Below the pieces are notes generated by a model that was not told where the DNA came from, did no database searches, and was given only the letters and a program-made list of their open reading frames with translations. From NCBI RefSeq assembly GCF_001659605.2, contig NC_035162.2, forward strand, positions 30,756,153-30,820,152: a stretch of DNA of 64,000 nucleotides, read 5' to 3'. The DNA is from Manihot esculenta. Lineage: Eukaryota > Streptophyta > Magnoliopsida > Malpighiales > Euphorbiaceae. Positions 54,966 to 64,000 of the stretch are shown one piece after another (the stretch's first letter is position 1; each line of letters starts with the position of its first letter). The position numbers were made by a program, and so were the translations under genes.

Positions 54966-55962
54966 GAGAAACTTGCGTCAATTAAAAAAATATTTTCTAT
55001 TTATTAATTTTTTTAAGGATCTTAAATGTTAAAAAATTAAAAAATTATATTTTAAAAAAATATTTTTCGTCAAACAGATGAAATCTAAATAAATTGAATG
55101 TAGGCTTGCTCATCGTTAACTACACGAGAATTTATTCAAATAAAATATGGAAAAGGATAAACTCAATTGGATTATGTATTAACTTTTTTTTCAAGGATAA
55201 ATTGAAGTCATTTTATGAGGATACATCGAATTTGATATCTTTTTATATTTTAATATTATTCATGTTTATGGGGAAAAGGAATATGTCAGGTGGTCACTCT
55301 CTGAAGTAGTTTTACATATGTGTATGACCAGTATTTTATTAGCTCTTGAGCCAATATTATTATCATAGAGTCTAAGATGCCAACATTGCTCTCATACTGT
55401 CATTATTTTATTTTATCACACCTCAAATGCCAGTATTATCCATAAGGAGCATGTTATGAGTGTATGCAGATTTTATTTATCACATTTATAATTTTTGAAT
55501 TTAAAAATTAAATGTTATTTAGTATATTAGACCTCCATTAACTTTTTTTTAAAATTATTATTTAATCTTTTAGTATAAAAACTCACAATTTAAAATTATT
55601 ATAATTTTATTTATAAAAATTAAAATTTGAACTAAAATTAAAATTAAAGTTAAATTAAAAAAAATAAAATACAAATTGAAACTGAACCGAAATCATTCTG
55701 AAATTATTTAAAATTATATTGGAACTCTATCGAAATTTAATTTTAAATATGGTTCGTAAAAATGAAATTGAAGATTTAGTTACGATTTTAATTTTTAGAA
55801 AAACCGTATCAAAACTAGATATTTATTATATATATGAAATATATAATGCAACAATAAATGGCTCAAATATATTACCACCATATTCTAAATCTTTTAAATT
55901 AAATTATTTACAAAATTTCATAAATTATGTGGAAGAAAGTTATTAATAAATAAAATATGTCT
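54966..55962. other. AT-rich spacer, nothing recognisable
   Basis: The stretch is strongly AT-rich with long A/T runs. A 75-codon open frame at 55719-55946 (plus) has no recognisable domain; it lies directly before the decayed MITE and could be chance or a transposon scrap. Confidence 0.5.
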
Positions 55963-56261
55963 AACCGATTAGTGATAATAATATATTCTTTTTAATAATA
56001 TAGAAAAATTAAATTATATTAAAATTAAAATATTTTAATTAAATTTTAAAAAATTAAAAATAAAGTGTAAAAAATAAAAAAATTATTAAAAATTGAAACT
56101 GATCAAACTGAATCGAATCGAACCGAATCAAATTGGTTCAGTTTGATTCGGTTTCTGATTAAAATCGATTTGGTTTGATTTTCATAAATACTAACATTTC
56201 AGTTTTTGATTTATTCAGTTCGGTTCGATTTTGAATCAAACCGACCGAATGCTCAACCCTA
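55963..56261. mobile_element. Decayed, end-truncated copy of the hAT-type MITE
   Basis: It matches the last 60 percent of 39691-40161 (ACCGATTAGTGATAATAATA to GACCGAATGCTCAACCCTA), but many CCGAACC positions read CTGAATC. The first 190 or so bases are missing. The right end TGCTCAACCCTA has one change in the terminal repeat. Confidence 0.82.
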
Positions 56262-58189
56262 CTACTGTTATAAACAGTTTATAGTATTTTATATTGATAA
56301 ATTTCATCACTTATTTTCAATTTTTTAAAAATAGAACTGCTATAAAAAAATTAATGGATAATATATAATATTAATTATTAAATTCCTTTTAATTAATTAA
56401 TTAGGACTATTATTTTTGTTTAAGGATGCAAGATTACACATAAACAACACTGCTACTTATGGCTCTAGGGTTCATACCTCCTAACATTATATGCTTATGA
56501 TATCAATGTATAACGATATCTTATTCCAGTCACTAAGTTATAAGTATAGTTTACCCCTTTCTTGTAATTTCAGGTAGTGAGTTGCAGAGCAGCAGAGTTG
56601 ACTTTCAAGAAAGGACGTTAGAGTTGTTTTGGTTAATATTTAAACTAATATATATATATATTAATAAAAAATTATTATAATTATATTATCCAGTAAAGAT
56701 AAAATGTAATATATTATTACGAAATTAAATAAAATGTAATATATTATTATAATATTCAACATATAATATAGATAAATAGAGATTGTAATATCACAATATA
56801 AATTAATTAATAAATAGTATATTAATAAAAATCAAATTTATAATTTTTTTAATTTATGATAAAGCTCATGAAATTTTAGAAAAGAATAGTTTAACTTTAA
56901 CTTATTAATTATTCTATTAAATATATGTATAATTAGAAAATAAAAATTAGTATTTTTAGTATTTATAAAGATTTTTATTTTTAAATTCAAAAAATACTTG
57001 TCATTTATTTTTTTTAACATTTTCATTTTATATAATATTTATCAGAAGAACTTATATTATATACAATATTTAAAAATTAAATTAAATATAAATAAAAATA
57101 AAAATTTAATCAAGAATAACTTCCATCAATTTAAATTTAAATAGACTAATAATATAATTAAATAATTGAATTAAATTTTTTTAAATAATAACAAAATATA
57201 ATTATTTTTTTAGAAAATTATAGTTTAATTTATAATAAAATTTGAATATAAATAATTTAAATATTAAGAGAATTTTTTTTATAAAATTTAATCAACTATA
57301 ATTTAAATATTAAGAAAATTTTCTAATTAATTTAAATTCAAATAAAATATTAATATAATTAAATAATCAAATTAAATTTATAATTAACAAAACATAATTA
57401 AAATAATTTTAAAAGGTTCAATATTTTTTCTTTTTTCAACATTCTCTGAGTTTTCATTGTTAGTAAACGTCAGCATGAAAAACGTGTAATGTTTGTTTAT
57501 TTGATTAAAATAAAGAAAAATTATTATTTAATTTATATAATATTATAAAATTTATTAATTTAATATCTTAATTTTAAAATATACATTAAAAAATTTATTA
57601 TATTTAAAAAATTTATTATTAAATCTCTTAAATTTACTCAAATACACTTATCATCATATTAAATATTAAATACATGCGTGCAAGTAGAATTAATTTATAT
57701 ATTTTTATTTAAAAATTAAATAAACTTAATTTAATATTTTTAATTAAATTTTTATATTTTTTTCAAAAGTCAAATAAATTCTCAATATCAAGATAAAATA
57801 AATTTTCATTTAATATAGATGTTATTTTTAATTATAAAATTTTTTATATAATATTTATTTTTGTAATTTAGAATTTATTTATTATTTCTGTGTTTTTTTA
57901 ATTTTATATTAATTAAAATACAAAATTTTTAATATTTTATATTGTAAAGAAATATTTTATTATTAAAAAATAATATTATATTATATAAGAATTTATTTAA
58001 TTCTTCATAAAAATATAAAGATTTAATTAATAAAAAATTTAAATTAAATTTATTTGGCCATTAAATAAACGTATTAACCTATTACTTATTTCTTGCAATT
58101 AATTAACCTATTATTTATTTCAATTTGCATATGAATTTAATTAAATTATTGATTCATCTAATTTCAATTGTACCAAACACAATTATAAT
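56262..58189. other. Very AT-rich spacer without recognisable genes
   Basis: There is almost no G or C from about 56630 to 58130, with a (TA)n run at 56649-56661. No RNA gene, repeat end or protein motif is seen on either strand. Confidence 0.6.
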
Positions 58190-59390
58190 AGCAAGTTTCC
58201 CTCGATGGTCCCTTTGTGACTCTATGTTCTCGCATTTTCTTCTTTCTTAAACCTAACTTCTTTTCCCTTTCTGATGGAAGACGATCTGCGTCAATTGACT
58301 ATCGATGAAGAAGAAGATGTTGTTATCCCTATTAAGAGTTCCAGAGATATTATGATCGTCACTTATGATTTCTGTATGGTGGAAATATTTCTCATATACA
58401 ATCTAATCAATTTTCAGAATATGCAGATCTCTTTGGCAGATTTATGACATTCTTTAGAGGGTATCTATTATGAAATTAAAGGCAAAAAGATATCTGTTTC
58501 GATTTTTTAATAATGTTGATTTTGAAAATATAGTGAATGGGGCCCTTGGTTATATAATCGATTCCTGCTTGTTTGGAAGGAGATACAAGGTAATGACAAT
58601 CCTCTCCATATCCCTCTAACTCATTCTGATTTTTGGGTTCTGATTAAAGACCTCTCTTCTGGTTATTATAACGAGACATTGATTAAATTAGTCGGAAATT
58701 TTGTTAGCCACTATAAAGAGTATGATATGAAAAATGCTTCAGCTATGTCGCCGGGGCCTATGAGAGTTAAAGTTTATTTGGACATTCGGCAACCTTTGAA
58801 ATGGCGAAAAAAGTTTGTTGGAGATGATGGTACTGTGTTTACTGCTATCTATGTAGAAAACTGGGTCATGTGGAGACTTTCTGTTACTTGTGGCTGAGGT
58901 TGAAGAAAGAAGATATCAAGTTTGGTTGGGGTAATTTCCTCACAGCACCTGTTCGTCGGAACCAGAAACCGACAAGCCTGTGACTGCGTGATTCCAGCAA
59001 TTTTGCTCCGCCGGAATTTGTGGCAAGATTAGCATTAACTAGCCATTTTGAAAACACTAATTTGGCAGCACATAATAGGCAATTCTCCTTATTTGGCAAA
59101 AGTCAACCCATTGTAAATAAAGAGACTGAGGACCATAGTATAGACATGGACAAGAATTCTGTGGGCTAAGGCATAAGCTTGATGAGGAGATTGCAGCCCG
59201 AATAAATGATGATGCTAAAAAAAAGGCCAAGAAATATTAAACATAATGTTGTTAAATTTTTTCCTTCCTCTCAACAGGATGACTCTAACAACACCTCTGC
59301 GAATGTTAATTTGACAGGCAACAGTGAAGCGGCTCATCCCATCAAAGATCGGGATAGCCAAAAGCAATGATCGTCCTATGTTAGAATTGC
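58190..59390 (+). pseudogene. LINE copy 3: 5' leader and ORF1 (DUF4283-type)
   Basis: ATG 58274 begins MEDDLRQLTIDEEEDVVIPI. The frame stops at TGA 58445-58447, in LADL, where copy 2 has TGG. Homology continues in other frames: DNPLHIPLTHSDFWVLIKDL, LVGNFVSHYKEYDMKN, MRVKVYLDIRQPLKWRKK, then a degenerate zinc-knuckle region. This is the nucleic-acid-binding ORF1 product of plant L1-like LINEs. It retains the middle of ORF1 that copy 2 has lost. Confidence 0.75.
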
Positions 59391-60030
59391 CGAGGACTCG
59401 ACAATCCTCGGACAGTTAATGCATTGAAGGATTTGGTTACTAGTTACAAGCTGGACATTTTATTTTTTATGGAAACAAAAGCTTTTAGTTCTCATATGAA
59501 ATTTTTTCGTAATTTTTTACATTTTGATGGTTGCTTCTCAGTCAATAGATAAGGATTGGGATGTGGCTTTTCGTTAATGTGGAAGAATCATGTGTTTGTT
59601 TTTGTGGTTGGCTCTTCTTCAAATTTTATTGATTCGGTTGTTTCGGATGGTAATGTTTAATGGAAGTTTACTGGTTATTATGGATTTTCGGAATCACAAC
59701 GACGACGTCAGTTTTGAAACCTTATTCAAACTTTATCTCATAGAAGCTCTCTTCTGTGACTTTGTTCGGGAGACTTTAATGATTTATGCTCGAGAGATGA
59801 GAAAGAAAGAAGAGTATCTTTGCCAAATTATCTTATATAGAAATTTGATTTTAAATGATTGTAAATCTTTGTTAGACTTTAGGACTGATATTTCTGTTAG
59901 ATGGGTTCGTCGTGATACTACTTTAGTTGCTCATACTTTGCCTAGAGATTCTATTAGATATAATCATCTCTCTATTTGGGATTATATCCCTCTTTATTTA
60001 ATGAAATTTTATTAATACAATCAGTAATTC
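59391..60030 (+). pseudogene. LINE copy 3: deleted ORF2 (endonuclease start fused to RNase H tail)
   Basis: The plus strand shows frameshifted endonuclease start sequence (near 59391-59480), the segment that copies 1 and 2 share, and then directly FRTDISVRWVRRDTTLVAHT to IWDYIPLYLMKFY, the end of a LINE RNase H domain. RT is absent. It lacks a short segment present in copies 1 and 2 between two TTGCCAAATTATCTTATATAG-like repeats. The end near TTTATTAATACAATC probably marks the 3' terminus. Confidence 0.75.
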
Positions 60031-60499
60031 TACTTTTATTTAGATAACTACATATCCAAGTTTTGTAAAAAATTATTAGTTTATTTTTATTTTAAAATTA
60101 TTTAATTAAAATATTTTTATATTTTATAATGTTAAATTTTTAATTTTTTTAAATAAATTGTTAGATTAATTTATTTAAATATTAATAAAGTGAATTAAAT
60201 AGTATAAATATTTAAAATTATATGAATTAAATAATATATAATTAAAATTACAAAAATTAAATAATTTAAACAATTTAAGATAATTAATGATTTTTTAATA
60301 AAAAATTAAATAATTAAATTTTTTAAAATATAAAGTTAATTTAATTAAGTAATTTTAAAATAGAAATAAATTAATAATTTTTTTTTATAAATTTAGAGGT
60401 TTAATAGTAATTTATTTTTAAGTAATTATATAAATTTGATTTTATTATTATAATATTCATTTTTAATTTAATTAGTTAAAATTTTAAATTAAATTTCAA
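60031..60499. other. AT-rich intergenic spacer
   Basis: Long A/T runs; nothing recognisable. It separates the LINE from the 5' flank of the PPR-like gene. Confidence 0.6.
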
Positions 60500-60847
60500 T
60501 CATCTGAAAACGGTTCACAGCCCTAAGTTTTGTCCGTCTTCCACAGCTTCAGAAACCAAATGACACAAATACCAATCCAACGACCACCCATTTCACATCC
60601 TTCCTGCTTGGCTGTCGAGAAATTCTTCAGAATTCTTACAAGTACTGGTTTGTTACCCAACAAAGACGCTTGGTATAATATTCTCTTCTGGGTGTTGCTA
60701 ACTTCTTTTTCTCTCTTTCGAGATTGAATCAACTGCAATATGTCACTTGAGATTCAGAATTTTCCTTCAATCTTCAATTTTCCTGTGTTTTCTCAGCAAC
60801 CGAACGGGGAATTTTGATTACATAATTAATTGAATAGGGTTGAAGAA
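60500..60847 (+). promoter_or_regulatory. 5' flank and probable 5' UTR of the PPR-like gene
   Basis: Base composition changes sharply here from nearly pure AT to mixed sequence, consistent with transcribed leader. No clear TATA box was found immediately upstream; the AT-rich spacer offers many weak ones. An in-frame TTG at 60830 precedes the chosen ATG but is not a plant start. Confidence 0.4.
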
Positions 60848-61603
60848 ATGGCATCTGCTAATGCTTTAGCTTCCTTAAATAAAATTTCCCCTTTTCTTTC
60901 ACCTCAAAGAAGATACAAATTGATTATTCCTCAATTAGGTCAATACCCTGTAAGACCTTGTCCTTGGATTTATACCACAATCTGCAACAACCGAAGCTGT
61001 AAAAGTGCTAATTTTGTGGTTGCGAAGCCAATTAAAGGCAGAATTCGAGAGTTTAGGCTATTAAAATCTGTAGAACTGGACCAGTATATAACAAGCGACG
61101 ATGAAGATGAAATGAGTGAAGGGTTTTTTGAGGCAATTGAAGAACTAGAGAGAATGACAAGAGAACCCTCTGATATTCTTGAGGAAATGAATGATAGGCT
61201 TTCTGCAAGGGAGTTACAACTAGTTTTGGTATATTTCTCTCAAGAGGGAAGAGATTCATGGTGTGCGCTCGAGGTGTTTGAGTGGTTAAGAAAGGAGAAT
61301 CGGGTGGATAAAGAGACGATGGATCTTATGGTTTCAATTATGTGTAGTTGGATAAAGAAGTTGATAGAAGGGGATCATGATACTGGGGATGTGGTTGACC
61401 TATTGGTGGATATGGATTGTGTGGGGTTGAAGCCGAGCTTTAGTATGATTGAAAAGGTTATATCTTTGTACTGGGAGATGGGAGAGAAGGAAAGAGCGAT
61501 TTCATTTGTGAAAGAGGTTTTGAGACGGGAAATTACCTTTTCCAAAGATGATGGAGAAGGTCAAAAGGGAGGCCCTACTGGGTATCTTGCATGGAAGATG
61601 ATG
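60848..61603 (+). CDS. PPR-like protein, probably plastid-targeted, exon 1
   Basis: The start is ATG 60848 (MASANALASLNKISPFLSPQ), giving a Ser/Ala-rich, acid-poor N terminus like a chloroplast transit peptide. An acidic patch (SDDEDEMSEGFFEAIEELERM, residues about 79-99) and a conserved block, EPSDILEEMNDRLSARELQL, lead into helical repeats with PPR character (CALEVFEWLRKE; DVVDLLVDMDCVGLKPSF, about 180-225). The exon ends at ATG|GTAAGC, phase 0. PPR proteins bind organelle RNA and act in editing, splicing or stability. The layout resembles the plant family represented by Arabidopsis At2g30100; that link is from memory and unverified. It is the only apparently functional host gene in the window. 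Confidence 0.83.
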
Positions 61604-62413
61604 GTAAGCGTGTATTTCTTCAATTCTAATCATATTGTCTGTTTCTATTTAGTTGGACAATCGGGTGGTTACTGCTGGTGTTTGCTTTATACTTTGTATT
61701 ACATTATCTATAAAATGCTGAGATGTTATGTCTTAGGTGCATTTTGTCTCTTTATTACGTTCCATTGATAGAATATGTGAGTTGAACTTGCTTGGGCTTT
61801 ATGTTCACTTTAATTTGCTGTATATTGCTGCAATAATGTTTGGAATTTCCGAGTCTCCTTATTAATATTGTGTAAACTCTCAAGGAAATAAACGTTTGTT
61901 TGTTTGTCATGTGAAACTATTTACAACTAGTTTTCCTTTGTAATGTTCATAAAATTCTCCATTTGATGGTCTATTGTGTTAAGATTGGTGCTTATTCTAT
62001 AACCACTACTGATTTTTACTACATTATGCGATTTAGAATAGAATCATTGAGCATCAAAGATGTAGAATGCCTCCTACACAATTTTAATACTGTGTACCCT
62101 TTTCTTCTTTCAAGTATTTTAGTTAAGACAGCTTCTCATTGAAGGGTAAAGCAGCTGAGCTGCAAATGAATTAAACCTCAATGACAGTAGTCTTTTCCAC
62201 TGTTCATTGTATGAGCAAATCAGTAGCATTCCCTTTTTTGTCCTATGTCTAGTGAGTGTTTTCTACCTAGCATAGGTCAATCGGTTGAATTTAAGCAAAT
62301 TGAGTGTAAGTGGTAATTAATAACTTTAGGATATTTTTTTCTTGTTTTGTATACATTTCCATAAAGCAGAAATTTCCTGTGTTATCTTAATGAGAGCTTG
62401 GATTCTGTGTCAG
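61604..62413 (+). other. Intron of the PPR-like gene (810 bp)
   Basis: GTAAGC at the donor and TTCTGTGTCAG at the acceptor. Removing it joins WKMM to VDGNYKDAV in frame, giving one continuous repeat. The extra residues read past 61603 and before 62414 in the raw frames are intronic. Confidence 0.85.
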
Positions 62414-63187
62414 GTTGATGGAAACTATAAGGATGCTGTGAAATTGGTTATCAATCTTAGAGAATCTGGGTTGAAGCCAGAGGTGTACTCCTACCTAATT
62501 GCAATGACAGCTGTTGTGAAAGAGCTCAATGAATTTGCAAAAGCTTTACGCAAATTGAGAGGTTTTGCAACATCTGGTTTGATAGCTGAACTTGATCCTG
62601 AAAATTTAAGGATTATTGAGAAATACCAGTCAGATCTTCTTGCTGATGGAGTATGTTTGTCAAGTTGGGTGATTCAGGAGGGAAACCCTTTGCTTTATGG
62701 TGTCGTTCATGAGCGGCTTCTTGCTATGTATATTTGTGCTGGTTGTGGACTAGATGCTGAAAAACAGTTGTGGGAAATGAAACTTGTAGGTAAGGAGGCT
62801 GATAGAGACCTGTATGATATTGTTTTAGCTATCTGTGCTTCCCAAAAAGAGGCCGGTGCAATAGGACGATTACTTACTGGAATAGAGGTTACAACCTCTC
62901 ACCAAAAGAAGAAAACCTTATCGTGGTTGTTGAGAGGTTACATAAAAGGAGGACATTATGATGAGGCTTCAGAAGTACTAATTAAAATGCTCGATTTGGG
63001 TTTATGTCCAGATTATTTAGATAGAGTGGCTGTGCTGCAGGGACTGAGAAAAAGAATCCAACAATGGGGAAATGTGGAATCTTATCTTAAGCTTTGCAAG
63101 CGTCTGTCGGTTTCAAATTTGATTGGACCACCTCTCGTCTATCTGTATATAAAGAAATATAAGCTCTGGATCATGAAAATGCTTTGA
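62414..63187 (+). CDS. PPR-like protein, exon 2
   Basis: 257 codons plus TGA 63185-63187; the total protein is 509 residues. It carries further PPR-like helical pairs: AVKLVINLRESGLKPEVYSY (about 259-300), AEKQLWEMKLVGKEADRDLY (about 367-400) and WLLRGYIKGGHYDEASEVLI (about 423-465). The tail is PLVYLYIKKYKLWIMKML. There are no internal stops and codon use looks normal, unlike the nearby transposon fragments. Repeats are few and degenerate, so it is a PPR-like protein rather than a classic long P- or PLS-class member. Confidence 0.83.
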   Translation, partial: VDGNYKDAVKLVINLRESGLKPEVYSYLIAMTAVVKELNEFAKALRKLRGFATSGLIAELDPENLRIIEKYQSDLLADGVCLSSWVIQEGNPLLYGVVHERLLAMYICAGCGLDAEKQLWEMKLVGKEADRDLYDIVLAICASQKEAGAIGRLLTGIEVTTSHQKKKTLSWLLRGYIKGGHYDEASEVLIKMLDLGLCPDYLDRVAVLQGLRKRIQQWGNVESYLKLCKRLSVSNLIGPPLVYLYIKKYKLWIMKML

Positions 63188-64000
63188 GAGACTCCTTTAA
63201 TCCTACGATGCGTGTAGAAGTTGAACCCAGATTTGTTCCGAAAGCAAGGTCTTCTGGGTTAAGAATGTATAGAATTACTGTTTTCTGGGAGTTTTGAGAA
63301 ATACATTTTGTATAGATTTGAATGGATTAAGAGCAGTGCGGTGATGTTCTGTACGCGAGTCTCTGATGTAGATGAAATGGGAAGACATATCAAGTGTTGT
63401 GTTCTTGGGGGTCATTTAAGTACTTGTATATGGTGGATGTTGTAAACACAATAATGATGTCCATCCTGTAACTAATGCTTAACATATAAAGTACAGACAT
63501 GTTTTGTATATTTCATATATTTCAATGTCCTGCATTCCCAGATATTGTTATACATATGTAGACCTTTCTGTCAACTGCCCCTTTATGATTCTTCTGTTGC
63601 GATTAGATTGACTTCACAATATCCTTTTGTATCTTAGAGAAGAAACTGATACTGGTCCTTGGGTTTTGATCATTGATGGCTGCTTGAATGAGCATGCCAA
63701 TGCTTAATTAAACTTTTTGAAGAACGCTGGAATTGATTTATTATTCATAGTGAAATGTACATATCATTGATTATCAATTAAAAACAAAAGTTAGAACTAT
63801 AAGATGACTCTAGCAAGTCTTCAATAATAGTTAAAACTAGAATATAGTTTCAATAAGAGAAGATAAAATAACGTTATCATATTTTGCAAACCGACACCAT
63901 TTACTTTATAATATCTGATTTTTTTGCAAATGTTCAGTAATGTAGTGCAAATCTCTGATTTTTTAAAAATATATTTTTTGCCATAAAAAATAAAAGCATA
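63188..64000 (+). other. 3' UTR and downstream flank of the PPR-like gene
   Basis: No further gene is seen. A possible polyadenylation region is at about 63450-63500 (AATAATG, then TAACATATAAAG), with several TGT-rich stretches before it. The last 300 bases are AT-rich spacer. Confidence 0.5.

Noticed and set aside
55719..55946. 75-codon frame as a small host gene
   Set aside because: AT-rich, no recognisable domain, no promoter or homologue seen, and next to a decayed MITE. Not enough to call a gene.
58679..58897. Short plus-strand frame with MRVKVYLDIRQPLKW as a separate gene
   Set aside because: It is the middle of the LINE ORF1, displaced by frameshifts, not an independent gene.
60830..60847. 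Upstream TTG as start of the PPR-like protein
   Set aside because: It is not an ATG. Plant nuclear genes rarely start at TTG, and ATG 60848 gives a plausible transit peptide.

Overview
This is repeat-rich nuclear DNA from a flowering plant, very probably a eudicot. The evidence is nested Ty3/gypsy LTR retrotransposons of the Tekay/Del, Athila and Tat lineages, plant L1-type LINE fragments, a hAT-type MITE, and one intron-containing PPR-type nuclear gene with a plastid-like N terminus. The species cannot be fixed from sequence alone; Euphorbiaceae is only a guess.

Layout. Bases 1-51885 are one stack of insertions, datable by order. The oldest host is a minus-strand Tat/Retand element (E); its 5' LTR is at 51430-51885 and its far end lies off the left edge. 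A minus-strand Tekay chromovirus (B, 2026-46877, TSD GAAGA) landed in E's pol. A plus-strand Tekay (A, 9083-18801, TSD TCTGG) landed in B's RT, and a Tekay solo LTR (G, 6180-8485) sits in B's RNase H. A second plus-strand Tekay (C, 22814-45962, TSD GGCGG) landed in B's 5' LTR. A minus-strand Athila element (D, 28974-42410, TSD GGAAG) landed in C's pol, and a hAT-type MITE (39691-40161, 8-bp TSD CTTACCTC) lies in D. A second Tekay solo LTR (F, 48311-50388) splits E's gag. A is the youngest Tekay copy by LTR comparison: its two 2266-bp LTRs differ at only three positions that I could see.

Bases 51886-60500 are AT-rich and hold three remnants of one internally deleted LINE family (two minus, one plus), a decayed second MITE copy, and long stretches with nothing recognisable. 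The only ordinary host gene is a two-exon PPR-like gene (60848-61603 and 62414-63187, plus strand, 509 codons) at the right edge.

How it fits together. None of the retroelements is intact as read. A, B, C, D and E all carry in-frame nonsense codons, and those that can be compared or inferred are mostly C-to-T (or G-to-A) changes, as expected for heavily methylated, silenced DNA. The most unusual structure is D. It has an Athila PBS and LTR start twice, lacks integrase, and contains a head-to-head LTR duplication with arms of about 0.66 kb that would fold into a long dsRNA hairpin if read through from its 5' LTR.
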